A DNA stretch of 64,000 nucleotides from Coleofasciculus sp. FACHB-T130 (GTDB lineage Bacteria > Cyanobacteriota > Cyanobacteriia > Cyanobacteriales > FACHB-T130): assembly GCF_014695375.1 (NCBI RefSeq), contig NZ_JACJOG010000014.1:62001-126000 (forward strand). The letters are read 5' to 3'. Below, piece by piece: positions 53,146 to 61,974 of this stretch (positions are counted from its first letter, which is position 1; the number at the start of each line of letters is the position of its first letter). The notes beneath the pieces are model-generated. The model did not search any database, was not told the DNA's origin, and was given only the letters and a program-made list of their open reading frames with translations. A program made the translations under genes and the position numbers.

Positions 53146-55434
53146 ATGCAGCCCAACGCCCTGCCGCTTCCTTGCCTATCTCTAGACCCTGCTATTGACC
53201 GTCAGCCTCTGACTGTAGCGCCTGACACACCTCTCCTTGATGTATTGGCGCTCATGAGCCAGTTACGGAGTAGTTGTGAGTTGCCCAGAGGAACCCAAGC
53301 CAGAGGGACACAAGCAGACACCAGTGCAGCGTCAGAAGACCCAAGCTGGGAGGCGAGCGAGGGAATGAACGCCGCCTTGCCGCACCCTGCATCCTGTTGG
53401 TTGTCACAAGAGGAGACCGATTTTGACACTGCCGATGCCGCAGGTCATTGTGTCTTAGTCATGCAAGGATCGCAGCTTGTGGGAGTCTTTACAGAGCGCG
53501 ATATTGTTAGACTGACTGCCGCCAGAGCTTCCCTAATTAACGTCAAAATTGCCGATGTCGTCACGCAACCAGCCATTACCCTCAGACAATCAGAAGCTCA
53601 CGATGTTTTCACGGCTCTTTCCTTGTTTCGTCAGCACCGAATTCGCCATTTGCCAATCATTGACGATAATGCAGGGGTAGTCGGAATTGTCACGCACGAT
53701 AGTATTCGCAAAGCGTTGCAACCCGTTAATCTTCTAACGCGATTGCGATACGTCGCGGATGTGATGACATCCCAAGTCGTTCATGCGCCTATGACGGCTT
53801 CTGTTCTCGATTTAGCCCAAATCATGGCTAGTCAGCTAGTCAGCTGTGTCGTCATTACAGAACAGAGGGAAAACCAAATTGAGAACAAGCCAATAAAGAC
53901 GCTTAATTCTCAATTCCCAATGCCCGTAGGCATTGTCACAGAGCGAGATGTGGTGCAGTTTCAGGCGATGGAATTAGACTTGTCGAAATTGCAGGCAAAA
54001 GACGTAATGAGTACACCCTTATTTTGTCTGCAACCCTCAAATTCCCTATGGGTTGCCCATCAAGAAATGCAGCGGCGGCGCGTGCGACGTCTGGTAGTTG
54101 CTAGCAATCAGGGCGAATTACTCGGCATTGTCTCCCAAACCAGCCTGCTACAAGTGCTGAATCCGGCGGATATGTACAATGTCATTGAGGTATTGCAGCA
54201 GGCAGTAGAAGAGCGTACCAAAGCATTAGAAAATAGCAACGAGCGATTGCGTTGTGAAATTGCTGAGCGCAAACGAGCTGAAAAGGCATTGCGACAAGCG
54301 CACGATAACTTAAAAAGACAAGTAGAGGAGCAAACTGCCGAATTAGCTCAAGCGAATGTGCTTCTCAAAAAGGACATTATTGAGCGTGTCGCAGTAGAGG
54401 CGGCTTTGCGGAAATCAGAGGCGCAAAAGACAGGATTAATCGCGTCTCTACAACAACAAGCCGAACATCTGGAACAAACTTTACACCAACTGCAAAAAAC
54501 CCAAGCCCAGCTGATTCAAACAGAAAAAATGTCCAGTTTGGGGCAACTGGTAGCTGGTATTGCCCACGAAATTAACAATCCGATTAATTTTATTTACGGC
54601 AATCTCAGCTATGCCGGTCAATATGTCCAGGATTTGCTGAATCTGCTGCAACTTTATATCAAACATCATCCTCAACCAGAAGCGGAAATTCAAACAGAAA
54701 TTGAGGCAATTGACCTGGAGTTTTTGAAGACAGACCTCCCGAAACTTTTAGGCTCGATGAAGGTGGGAGCCAACCGTATCCGGGACTTGGTACTGTCCCT
54801 ACGAAATTTCTCCCGATTGGATGAAGCGCAACAGAAATTTGTGAATATACACGACGGGATAAATAGTACTCTTCTGATATTACAAAATCAACTAGAAGCA
54901 AAAGCGGGACGCTCTGGGATTAAAATTATTAAAGAATATGGCAATCTCCCTGCTGTGGAGTGTTTGGGGGGGCAGATTAACCAGGTATTTATGAATATTC
55001 TCAGTAATGCCATTGATGCCCTCGAAGAGGTCTTTGCTAAGGAATCATGGGGGATGGCTCATGGAGAGGACAGTATCGATTCCCAACCCCCGACAATTTG
55101 GATACGCACCGAATTAGTCGGTAAAAATCAGGTAGCTATCAGGATTGAAGACAACGGAATTGGGATGACGGAAGCGGTACGGCGTCAAATGTTTGACCCT
55201 TTCTTCACAACGAAACCTGTGGGTAAAGGTACCGGCTTAGGATTATCAATTTGCTATCAGATTGTGGAAAAACACGGCGGTCAGCTGAAGTGTATTTCCG
55301 CACCCGGTGAGGGAACTGAGTTTGTAATTCAGATTCCAATCCGACAGACAACTCATGCCGATTCTATGTATACATCCCGTCGTCTAAAGCCTGCCATTGA
55401 GCGAAATGAAGAGCAACAGCTACACGGAGCTTAG
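53146..55434 (+). CDS. Cytoplasmic sensor histidine kinase with four CBS domains
   Basis: A 762-residue soluble kinase. Two pairs of CBS motifs occupy about residues 15-370; each unit has a GxxTERD or GIVTHDS-type end (GVFTERDIVRLTA, GIVTHDSIRKAL, GIVTERDVVQFQA, GIVSQTSLLQVL). CBS pairs commonly sense adenine nucleotides or ionic strength. A polar low-complexity insert near residues 50-95 lies within the first CBS unit. A coiled coil (about 380-455) leads to the H-box GQLVAGIAHEINNPINFIYG, with His near residue 474. The ATPase domain has NQVFMNILSNAIDAL, EDNGIGMT and GKGTGLGL, so it appears active. GTG at 53086 would add 20 residues; ATG at 53146 is preferred. No partner regulator is adjacent. 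Confidence 0.88.
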   Translation: MQPNALPLPCLSLDPAIDRQPLTVAPDTPLLDVLALMSQLRSSCELPRGTQARGTQADTSAASEDPSWEASEGMNAALPHPASCWLSQEETDFDTADAAGHCVLVMQGSQLVGVFTERDIVRLTAARASLINVKIADVVTQPAITLRQSEAHDVFTALSLFRQHRIRHLPIIDDNAGVVGIVTHDSIRKALQPVNLLTRLRYVADVMTSQVVHAPMTASVLDLAQIMASQLVSCVVITEQRENQIENKPIKTLNSQFPMPVGIVTERDVVQFQAMELDLSKLQAKDVMSTPLFCLQPSNSLWVAHQEMQRRRVRRLVVASNQGELLGIVSQTSLLQVLNPADMYNVIEVLQQAVEERTKALENSNERLRCEIAERKRAEKALRQAHDNLKRQVEEQTAELAQANVLLKKDIIERVAVEAALRKSEAQKTGLIASLQQQAEHLEQTLHQLQKTQAQLIQTEKMSSLGQLVAGIAHEINNPINFIYGNLSYAGQYVQDLLNLLQLYIKHHPQPEAEIQTEIEAIDLEFLKTDLPKLLGSMKVGANRIRDLVLSLRNFSRLDEAQQKFVNIHDGINSTLLILQNQLEAKAGRSGIKIIKEYGNLPAVECLGGQINQVFMNILSNAIDALEEVFAKESWGMAHGEDSIDSQPPTIWIRTELVGKNQVAIRIEDNGIGMTEAVRRQMFDPFFTTKPVGKGTGLGLSICYQIVEKHGGQLKCISAPGEGTEFVIQIPIRQTTHADSMYTSRRLKPAIERNEEQQLHGA

Positions 55435-55490
55435 CGAATGGGAGAAGGAATTAAAAACCGAAGAATTTCTATCTTTCTGTTTTAATTTAA

Positions 55491-58112
55491 TTATTGTGCT
55501 TCTCCAATAAGAGTAAAAGCCGCCCAGTCTTTCGGATCGGGGTGTTGCTTCATTGTTGTCAGCATCGCCTGACGCATCGCTTGCGCTTTGTCGGGATTCT
55601 TTTGAAGGTTTTGATAAAATTCGGTCATTAAGGATGCTGTAGGGGCGTCTGGAACCGACCAGAGGGACACAATTACACTGGGTATACCCGCAGTAATTAA
55701 GCTGCGAGATAGTCCGATAACGCCATCGCCGGTAATTTTGCCTCTGCCAGTGTCGCAAGCACTCAGCACGACTAGCTCAGCATTCAGTTTCATGTCTAGA
55801 ATTTCGCTAGCGGTGAGTAAGCCAGTATCCTGCTCAGATGGAGCGAGAGCGATCGCACCCGGTACACCCAAACCTTTAAAATCATCCAGCAAACCATGTG
55901 TCGCTAGATGAATAATCTTCGCTTTGGGCATCTGTTGCGCGATCGCTATTTTGGTCGCTTGCTTGCCAATGAGCGGTTTGGTTTTGAGGAGAAAAGCGAT
56001 CGCTTTTGCTTCCTGTTCCGCACCTGGTAGCTGAGATAACGGCTCCGGTTTCTCCCCAATTTTAGGAGCAACGTTAGGCATTGTAGGATTGCCTACCACT
56101 AGCACTTCCTTTCCCGATACACGTTGCCGTTGCTTGCGGGTTAGCTCCAGAACCTGAATTGCGGGTGCTGTCACAATAGTGTGTTGTTCGATGAGGTATT
56201 TGCCACTGGCATCTTGGAGTGCTGGAAAGGGAACTAGGAACAGTTCACGTTGAGGGATGAAAATAATTCGGTCGTTGGGGTCTTTTGGCAATCGGTCAGC
56301 AATCGGTTGAATCAGCAGTTGATGCAGTTGCTGTAATCGTTTATTAGTGCTGGTTTTATCCACTTTAGAGGCAACGGCAAGGCCACGACCTCTAACGCCG
56401 ATGGAATCACGGCTGCTAGTAACAAGTTCTTCTAGAGAAATATTTTGTTTTTGCCACAGAGGTTTCAAGTCAGCCGTGCGAAACGTTACTTCACCTGTAG
56501 GCTTGATGACCCAAATATAAAGTTCTGATTCTTGAGCTTTTTGTTTACCTTGAACTTTGAATGTGTCGTAAATAATCGAATATTGAACAAGAGTGGAGGC
56601 TTGCGCTTTAGCAATTTGTTTAATTTGCTCAATGGTAAGAGGTTGAAGGTTAGAAGGTGGAGCTGAACCTTCAACCTGTAACCTGTCATCCTGCAACCTA
56701 TCAGCGAGTAATTCCACAAAGGCTCGTGCCCTTCCCCGCTCCGCAATTTCCAGTGCTGGCTCAGTTTTACTCTGGGCAATGAGGACTTTTTGTAATGTCT
56801 GGTACGTACCAACTTGCCTTTCAAAGATTGACACTTTATTCGCATCGTTACTGCCTAAGCCCGCTCGAATAGATTCCAGAACCTTAATTGCATCCATTAA
56901 AATTGGCTCTGCGGTTACGAAATTGCCTTGTTTATAGAGAGTAAAACCTAAATTGTGCAGAGCTATGCCTTCGCCTTCACGGTTTTGAATTTCCTGCGCG
57001 ATCGCTAACTGTTGCTGAGAGTATTCAAGCGCTTTAGCATAGTCTCCAAGGCGACGGTAAGCCACTCCCAGATTACCTAGTAAAGCTCCTTCATTGCGTC
57101 GATCTTTGATTTCTCGTGCGATCGCCAAACTCTGCTGAGTATAATCAATCGCCTTGGTATAGTCATCTAAATAAAGATAAGCTGTTGCCAGATTGGCTAG
57201 TGCCGACCCCTCACTTCGTCGATTTTTAACTTCCTGTGCGATCGCTAACTGCTGCTGAGAGGATTCAATCGCTTTAGCATAGTCCCCAAGGTTACTGTAA
57301 GCCACTCCCAGATTGCCCAGTGCCGCCCCCTCGCTTCGTCGGTCTCCTATTTCCCGGGCGTTGGCTAACTGCTGCTGAAGGTAGCCAATTGCCTTGGCAT
57401 AGTCTCCTAGGGAAACGTAAGCTGCTCCTAAATTGGCTACTGCCTTTCCCTCAGCTTGTGGATCTGGAAATCCATCTGCTGCGACGAGCGCCAATACCTG
57501 CTGAGAATACTCAATCCCCTTAGGGTAGTTTTCCAAGTTAAGGTAAATCCCTCCCAGATTGGCCAATGCCGCCCTCTCATTGAGTGGGTCTTCTATTTCT
57601 CTTGCGATCCCCAACTGCTGCTGAGTGTAATCAATCGCTTTGGCATAGTCACCTAGAGAGTCATGAACCAGTCCTATCCCTCCTAGCGCCAATGCCTCGC
57701 CTTTTCGGTTTTTGATGTTCCGGTAGATTAAGAGTGACTGTTCCAAAGACTGTAATGCCGCTGCCCATTGACTGGTAAAATAGTGCCCAGCTCCTTGTTT
57801 ACGTAGGCGGTCTGCTTGAGTCTCATAAACCATGTCGATCTTTTCTAGGACCAACTCCTCGCCTCGGCGGTCTTTGAGTTCCTGGTAGATCAAGAGTGCC
57901 TGTTGCCAAGACTCTAATGCCGCTTCCTGTTGATTGGCAAGATACTGGTCAAATGCTTGCCCATCCAGTCGCTCTGCTTCCGCTTTCCTTGCATTTGGGG
58001 TTTGAGCCAACGCTTGGGGTGCTGTTAAGGGTGCTGGAAGATTGGCAACTGGCGTCACGCCATTGGCAACAAGCATGGCGAATAGCATCAGTCCGATTTT
58101 TGGGCGTCGCAT
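55491..58112 (-). CDS. Secreted or anchored TPR-CHAT caspase-like protein
   Basis: An 873-residue protein. A hydrophobic N-terminus (MRRPKIGLMLFAMLVANGVT) followed by Ala/Pro-rich sequence to about residue 37 looks like a signal peptide. About nine to ten TPR units with 40-residue spacing cover residues 45-420; the YAKAI or YTKAI helix and QQQLAIAxE unit recur. The C-terminal CHAT domain (about 580-873) contains IIHLATHGLLDD (His near 739) and VVLSACDTGRGK (Cys near 786), the catalytic dyad of caspase-HetF-associated-with-TPR peptidases. Such proteins are numerous in filamentous cyanobacteria (the HetF group) and their targets are mostly unknown. It is convergent with the CBS kinase and lies downstream of another kinase gene. 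Confidence 0.88.
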   Translation of the reverse strand: MRRPKIGLMLFAMLVANGVTPVANLPAPLTAPQALAQTPNARKAEAERLDGQAFDQYLANQQEAALESWQQALLIYQELKDRRGEELVLEKIDMVYETQADRLRKQGAGHYFTSQWAAALQSLEQSLLIYRNIKNRKGEALALGGIGLVHDSLGDYAKAIDYTQQQLGIAREIEDPLNERAALANLGGIYLNLENYPKGIEYSQQVLALVAADGFPDPQAEGKAVANLGAAYVSLGDYAKAIGYLQQQLANAREIGDRRSEGAALGNLGVAYSNLGDYAKAIESSQQQLAIAQEVKNRRSEGSALANLATAYLYLDDYTKAIDYTQQSLAIAREIKDRRNEGALLGNLGVAYRRLGDYAKALEYSQQQLAIAQEIQNREGEGIALHNLGFTLYKQGNFVTAEPILMDAIKVLESIRAGLGSNDANKVSIFERQVGTYQTLQKVLIAQSKTEPALEIAERGRARAFVELLADRLQDDRLQVEGSAPPSNLQPLTIEQIKQIAKAQASTLVQYSIIYDTFKVQGKQKAQESELYIWVIKPTGEVTFRTADLKPLWQKQNISLEELVTSSRDSIGVRGRGLAVASKVDKTSTNKRLQQLHQLLIQPIADRLPKDPNDRIIFIPQRELFLVPFPALQDASGKYLIEQHTIVTAPAIQVLELTRKQRQRVSGKEVLVVGNPTMPNVAPKIGEKPEPLSQLPGAEQEAKAIAFLLKTKPLIGKQATKIAIAQQMPKAKIIHLATHGLLDDFKGLGVPGAIALAPSEQDTGLLTASEILDMKLNAELVVLSACDTGRGKITGDGVIGLSRSLITAGIPSVIVSLWSVPDAPTASLMTEFYQNLQKNPDKAQAMRQAMLTTMKQHPDPKDWAAFTLIGEAQ

Positions 58113-58237
58113 GGCTGGCTCAACAGGTGTAGATGTGCGGCAGTAGCTACACTGTCATAGCCCAGACACAAAGATACTGTCCAGCGATCGCGGCTGTAAC
58201 GAAGAGCGGATGCTAGATGTTAAGACTCGCATTGGTG

Positions 58238-58261
58238 GCGGGATAGCGATCGCTATCCCGC
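58238..58261. repeat. Perfect 24-bp palindrome centred on HIP1
   Basis: The half-site GCGGGATAGCGA is followed at once by its exact reverse complement, with the HIP1 octamer in the middle. It lies 10 bp after the stop of the minus-strand kinase gene and about 125 bp before the TPR-CHAT start. It could act as a transcription end for the kinase or as a protein-binding operator for the CHAT gene. Confidence 0.7.
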
Positions 58262-58270
58262 GATTACCAA

Positions 58271-59893
58271 TTAAGCATTCCAAATGCCGGAACCATCCAC
58301 ATCTAACGGTAGGAAAACCGTCATGACCTCACCTTGCTGAGGTCGTTGCCGTACAATCAGTTTTCCTCCTAACGCTTGGAAGAGATTTTTGGTGACGTTG
58401 AGATTGAGGCTCAAACATCCGGTTTCTGGCTGAAACATCAATAGCTGACCAATTGACTTGCACGTTGGTGGGTTGTTGTCTGCGGCTAGCGAGTTGCCGC
58501 TTTCGTCAGGTTGGTTTTGAGACTGGAGTTGCAATTTTAGCTGGTCTCCAGCGGGTGTCACCTCCACCTGAATATGACCGCCTGCGGGGATGCTGCGAGT
58601 GAAGTTTTCAATTAACCCAGTGAGTACCTGATCCAGCATGGCGGGATTACTGACAACAGCGGGGAGCTTTTGCGGTAATACCACCTCTAGGGTTAAGTTG
58701 CGACGATTTGCTTGTTTTTGCCAGCGAGGAATGCTGTTTTGGAAGACCTGCGCCACCGACATCGCAGTCAGGTGAACGGGCGAGCGCTTAACGGTTTCTG
58801 TTTCTAATTCCACCGCCCGGAAAAACAACTCCATGCGGTCAATTTGCTCGGTACACTCGCGATCGATCGCTTCCAAACGCCTGATGATGTCCGGTGCTAA
58901 TTCGTTGCGGCGCTTCAGCAACAGCCGCGTTAAGGTGCGTATGGTACTCAGGGGCGTCCGTACTTCGTGGGCAAACGCTTGAAGTAATTCCACATCATTA
59001 GAATTTTGAATTTTGAATTTTGAATTTTCAATTAATTTAGGATTCAAAATTGGCAGTTGGGAATTATCTTCTAGCTCTTTACCTTTTGCTTCTTGCCCAC
59101 ACCCAAGACGGGATAAATCGGCGTCTTTCCGATCGCCTCTGATTTCTTCGGGCAAATGTTTCAACAGCAACCGGCTAAATTGCATAACGGTTCGATAATC
59201 GGGCGCTTGGGGTGCAAAGCGTTCGACTAAAGTTTCTAACTGACTCACTTGATGAAGGCTAGTCAGCAACAAGCGCGATCGCAAAGTTTGCCACGCTTGC
59301 TCCACCACTTGCGGATCAAAAGAATATTGGAAAGCTGGGGCACCTGTAATATCTTCTCCAACAACCATCACCAAACTAAACCGTGGTGTGAAAATTACGC
59401 AAAACTGTTCGCTTGTTAAGGGATCGGCAGGGATTAACGGGAAGTTGGAAGTGGATTGAGGTTCGTTTTCCTTTTGCTGAGTTGTTGCGGGAGGCAGCAG
59501 AAATGGCATTAATGCCAGAGGATTAAATCGCTCTGCTGTAAAAATTCCGGTATGTACGCGAGTCATTACCGCTGGGTGGCTCAGAACCGGCACAGGACCC
59601 GCTAAAACTAAGCCCAAGGTTTGTGGCGCATCAGGTTTAGCAGGTTCTAGAACTTGCAGCAACAATTGTTCCAAGGCAGCGATCGCTCCACACCACTCCC
59701 GCGAGGCACGGGCGTACTCTCGTGCCGTCCGGCTGGCAGGGCGCAATCCATGCGCTTTTTCTGCTGTCTGCTCTACAGAAGGCATAACAGAATTTGCCCC
59801 AGTTTGTTCGCTGTGTTCGCTCTGGGCTAATATTTCACTGATGGTTGGTAGTAACCACTTCTTTTGCACAAAGATCCACCCCTTTAACGGCAA
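58271..59893 (-). CDS. Histidine kinase with degenerate ATP-binding domain
   Basis: A 540-residue soluble protein with no membrane segments. The N-terminal 250 residues form a conserved cyanobacterial sensor-like region (FVIFTPRFSLVMVVGEDITG-type sequence near residue 170). A good H-box, LLQAFAHEVRTPLSTIRTLT, follows with His near 309. The second half keeps an N-box-like DQVLTGLIENFTRSIPAGG, but the G1 DxGxG loop is missing (QLQSQNQPDESGNSLAADNN), and the end shows GGKLIVRQRPQQGEVMTVFL without a clear G2. It may bind without hydrolysing, or need a partner kinase. An AATTTTGAATTTTGA-type repeat inside the gene (about 59000-59040) encodes a Lys/Asn/Gln-rich insert just before the H-box. Confidence 0.75.
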   Translation of the reverse strand: MPLKGWIFVQKKWLLPTISEILAQSEHSEQTGANSVMPSVEQTAEKAHGLRPASRTAREYARASREWCGAIAALEQLLLQVLEPAKPDAPQTLGLVLAGPVPVLSHPAVMTRVHTGIFTAERFNPLALMPFLLPPATTQQKENEPQSTSNFPLIPADPLTSEQFCVIFTPRFSLVMVVGEDITGAPAFQYSFDPQVVEQAWQTLRSRLLLTSLHQVSQLETLVERFAPQAPDYRTVMQFSRLLLKHLPEEIRGDRKDADLSRLGCGQEAKGKELEDNSQLPILNPKLIENSKFKIQNSNDVELLQAFAHEVRTPLSTIRTLTRLLLKRRNELAPDIIRRLEAIDRECTEQIDRMELFFRAVELETETVKRSPVHLTAMSVAQVFQNSIPRWQKQANRRNLTLEVVLPQKLPAVVSNPAMLDQVLTGLIENFTRSIPAGGHIQVEVTPAGDQLKLQLQSQNQPDESGNSLAADNNPPTCKSIGQLLMFQPETGCLSLNLNVTKNLFQALGGKLIVRQRPQQGEVMTVFLPLDVDGSGIWNA

Positions 59894-60250
59894 TCAACTG
59901 GCGGTGCGTCTTTTAAACTACTTCTGATTATGAGCGTACCGATAGTTGCCCTCTATCGGTGGTGGTATAACCGAACGAATCAGTGGCAATTCCCGCGCTC
60001 TGTTCGGAAAAATTTCTCAGGGTCATCGGGGCACAATCTCCCCATTCATGCTCTAGGAGTCGGTTCTCCCCGATAAATGTCCGTTAATCTCTTGGCAACT
60101 CCTCTCCTTATAAAAGTAAGTTCATAAAAGATAAGTTCTTTCCCCTTCCCCGAAACAGAAGCAGCTTCGGGGTTAAGTTTACTGTATAAGACAAAGTATA
60201 AGTGTCTTTCCACTCATGCTAAGGGGCAAGGAATAAAGGCATACAAAAAA

Positions 60251-60415
60251 ATGAGCAAAAACCAAAAAGAGTTTTTCATCAAAAAAACTGATGCAAAAAA
60301 TGCATTAGGAGCTGATAGAAGAATATCTTTTACCCATCTGTTGATAGAGAAAATTTTACATCTCCAGGCTGATGAAAAGTGTAGAAAAAAACAGAAAGAT
60401 AAGCAAAGTGCATAA
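60251..60415 (+). CDS. Candidate 54-residue lysine-rich small protein
   Basis: An open frame from ATG at 60251 to TAA at 60415 encodes a highly charged peptide (MSKNQKEFFIKKTDAKNALG, then RISFTHLLIEKILHLQADEK). An AAGG element precedes the ATG by about 15 bases, so the ribosome-binding site is weak. It lies 62 bp upstream of the stress-protein gene on the same strand. It has no recognisable family and could be a chance frame in A-rich leader DNA. Confidence 0.22.
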   Translation: MSKNQKEFFIKKTDAKNALGADRRISFTHLLIEKILHLQADEKCRKKQKDKQSA

Positions 60416-60465
60416 ATAAAAAATTGATTCTGTATTTGTGCTGACGGAAGTTATTGAATACTTCT

Positions 60466-60471
60466 AGGAGG
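60466..60471 (+). promoter_or_regulatory. Strong ribosome-binding site that fixes the stress-protein start
   Basis: A perfect AGGAGG lies 6 bases before the ATG at 60478. It overlaps the region that would be coding if the in-frame TTG at 60454 were used, so the ATG is the real start. It is one of the best Shine-Dalgarno matches in the window and suggests high expression. Confidence 0.85.
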
Positions 60472-60477
60472 AAAAAA

Positions 60478-61896
60478 ATGACCCTCGACCAAAACAAGCG
60501 AGCTGTCGGCGTATTTTCTACACCTGAACAGGCGGAATATGCGCTCAACGAGCTTAGGGACTCTGGTTTTGCCATGAACACAGTTTCTGTGGTGGCACGG
60601 GATAGCACTCGGCAAGATGAGGTAGCTGGTGTTGAAGTCAACCCTTACGGAGGTGGCAATGAAGCCGGTGGGGGTGCAGCGGCGGGTGCCTTAGCAGGCG
60701 GTGCGGTCGGCGGTTTAGTTGGCGTCCTAGGAGCCTTAAGTGCGTTGGCAGTTCCGGGATTTGGTCCGGTTATCGCAGGAGGTGCGATCGCTTCTATTCT
60801 GGGAGATGCTTTAATCGGGGGTGCGGTTGGCGCTGCGACAGGTGGCATTGTCGGCACACTGATGGGTTTAGGAATTCCTGAAGAACAAGCCAAAGTTTAC
60901 AACCACCGAGTCTCCCAAGGAGATTATTTAGTAATTGTTGAGGGTACGCAAGACGAAATTAATCGTGCTGAATCGATTTTGAACCGGCAAGGTATTCAGC
61001 ATTGGGGTGTCTACGATGTGACGGGGGTTTCGGCGGTTCCTGACAATTATGGCGCTTCTTCCTCAACCCCCTTCGATCCGATCAGCAGCACGTATCCTTC
61101 CCCGTTAGGACTCGATCCCCTGGCGACGGGTTATTCCTCTTCGTTAGGAATGAATCCGCTGGGTGCCGCCTCTCCCGTCACCTATGTTCCTACAGAAGAT
61201 AATGTCAATGACAGCGATTTCAGCCGACACAAGCGAGCCGTTGGTGCCTTTGTCAGCCGTCGGGATACGGAAGATGCGCTTCACGAGCTGAGTAATTCTG
61301 GCTTTCCGATGAGTAAAGTTTCCGTCGTTGCCAGAGATGCAGACCCCCAGGATCAAATCGCTGGCGTTGAAATGAGCGATCGCGTTGATGACAATAACGT
61401 TGATGAAAGCGCAACCACAGGGGCGATCGCAGGGGGTGCTTTAGGCGGTCTGACTGGCTTATTACTCGGTTTGGGTGTATTGGCGATTCCCGGAGTTGGC
61501 CCGATTTTGTTGGCTGGTGCTACCGCAACTGCGATCGCAACCACCCTGGCGGGGAGTGGAATCGGCGCAGCCGCAGGTGGCTTGATTGGCGCACTGCTGG
61601 GTTTAGGAATTCCTGAAGATCGAGCGCAAGTTTATAACAATCTTGTGGCTCGCGGTGATTATCTGGTTATGGTAGATGGCACCGAAGACGATATCGAACG
61701 TGCCGAATCAGTTCTGAGCAATCGCGGCATTCAAGAGTGGGCTATCTACGATGTACCGCCTTCTACAACTTCGAGAAGCGATTCCACTAACCGCATCGTC
61801 GAACCTCAGGAGAATCTGACGGCTGTGAATGAGATTAAGTCTCAGGATAACGTGACCCAAGTAAGCGATCGCGTCACGATTGTTGACAATCGGTAG
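60478..61896 (+). CDS. Duplicated glycine-zipper general stress protein
   Basis: A 472-residue protein made of two homologous halves. Each half begins with RAVG-FSTPEQAEYALNEL or RAVGAFVSRRDTEDALHEL, a ferredoxin-like module of the general-stress-protein 17M/DUF1269-like type. Each then has a glycine-rich membrane-compatible zipper (GGAVGGLVGVLGALSALAV and GGALGGLTGLLLGLGVLAI) and a GLGIPEEQAKVYN or GLGIPEDRAQVYN element, closing with a DYLV-V-GT module. A Ser/Pro-rich linker (about 195-245) joins the halves. Glycine zippers of this kind can insert in membranes. The strong ribosome-binding site suggests abundant product. The role (stress or osmotic adaptation) is inferred from family; no mechanism is known. 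Confidence 0.75.
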   Translation: MTLDQNKRAVGVFSTPEQAEYALNELRDSGFAMNTVSVVARDSTRQDEVAGVEVNPYGGGNEAGGGAAAGALAGGAVGGLVGVLGALSALAVPGFGPVIAGGAIASILGDALIGGAVGAATGGIVGTLMGLGIPEEQAKVYNHRVSQGDYLVIVEGTQDEINRAESILNRQGIQHWGVYDVTGVSAVPDNYGASSSTPFDPISSTYPSPLGLDPLATGYSSSLGMNPLGAASPVTYVPTEDNVNDSDFSRHKRAVGAFVSRRDTEDALHELSNSGFPMSKVSVVARDADPQDQIAGVEMSDRVDDNNVDESATTGAIAGGALGGLTGLLLGLGVLAIPGVGPILLAGATATAIATTLAGSGIGAAAGGLIGALLGLGIPEDRAQVYNNLVARGDYLVMVDGTEDDIERAESVLSNRGIQEWAIYDVPPSTTSRSDSTNRIVEPQENLTAVNEIKSQDNVTQVSDRVTIVDNR

Positions 61897-61913
61897 TAAC
61901 TTTCCCACAATTT

Positions 61914-61970
61914 CGCGCAAAGGCGCAAAGGCGTTAAGAAAAACTTTGCGTCTTTGCGTCTTGGCACGAA
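61914..61970. terminator. CTTTGCGT-type inverted repeat between convergent genes
   Basis: GCGCAAAGGCGCAAAGGCG pairs imperfectly with CTTTGCGTCTTTGCGTC about 15 bases later. It lies in the 78-bp gap between the converging stress-protein and bioF genes, an ideal place for a bidirectional terminator. The motif is shared with the repeat at 7745-7830. Confidence 0.6.
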
Positions 61971-61974
61971 ATAA

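Larger units (their letters stand above)
59894..60477. other. Divergent intergenic region between the degenerate kinase and the stress-protein gene
   Basis: A 584-bp region with at least two hairpins. ACCGATAG at 59938-59945 pairs perfectly with CTATCGGT at 59953-59960, 45 bp upstream of the minus-strand kinase, where an operator could sit. CCCCGAA at 60148-60154 pairs with TTCGGGG at 60166-60172. A 54-codon Lys-rich open frame (60251-60415) lies ahead of the stress gene. Promoters for both flanking genes must be here, but none could be fixed. Confidence 0.5.
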
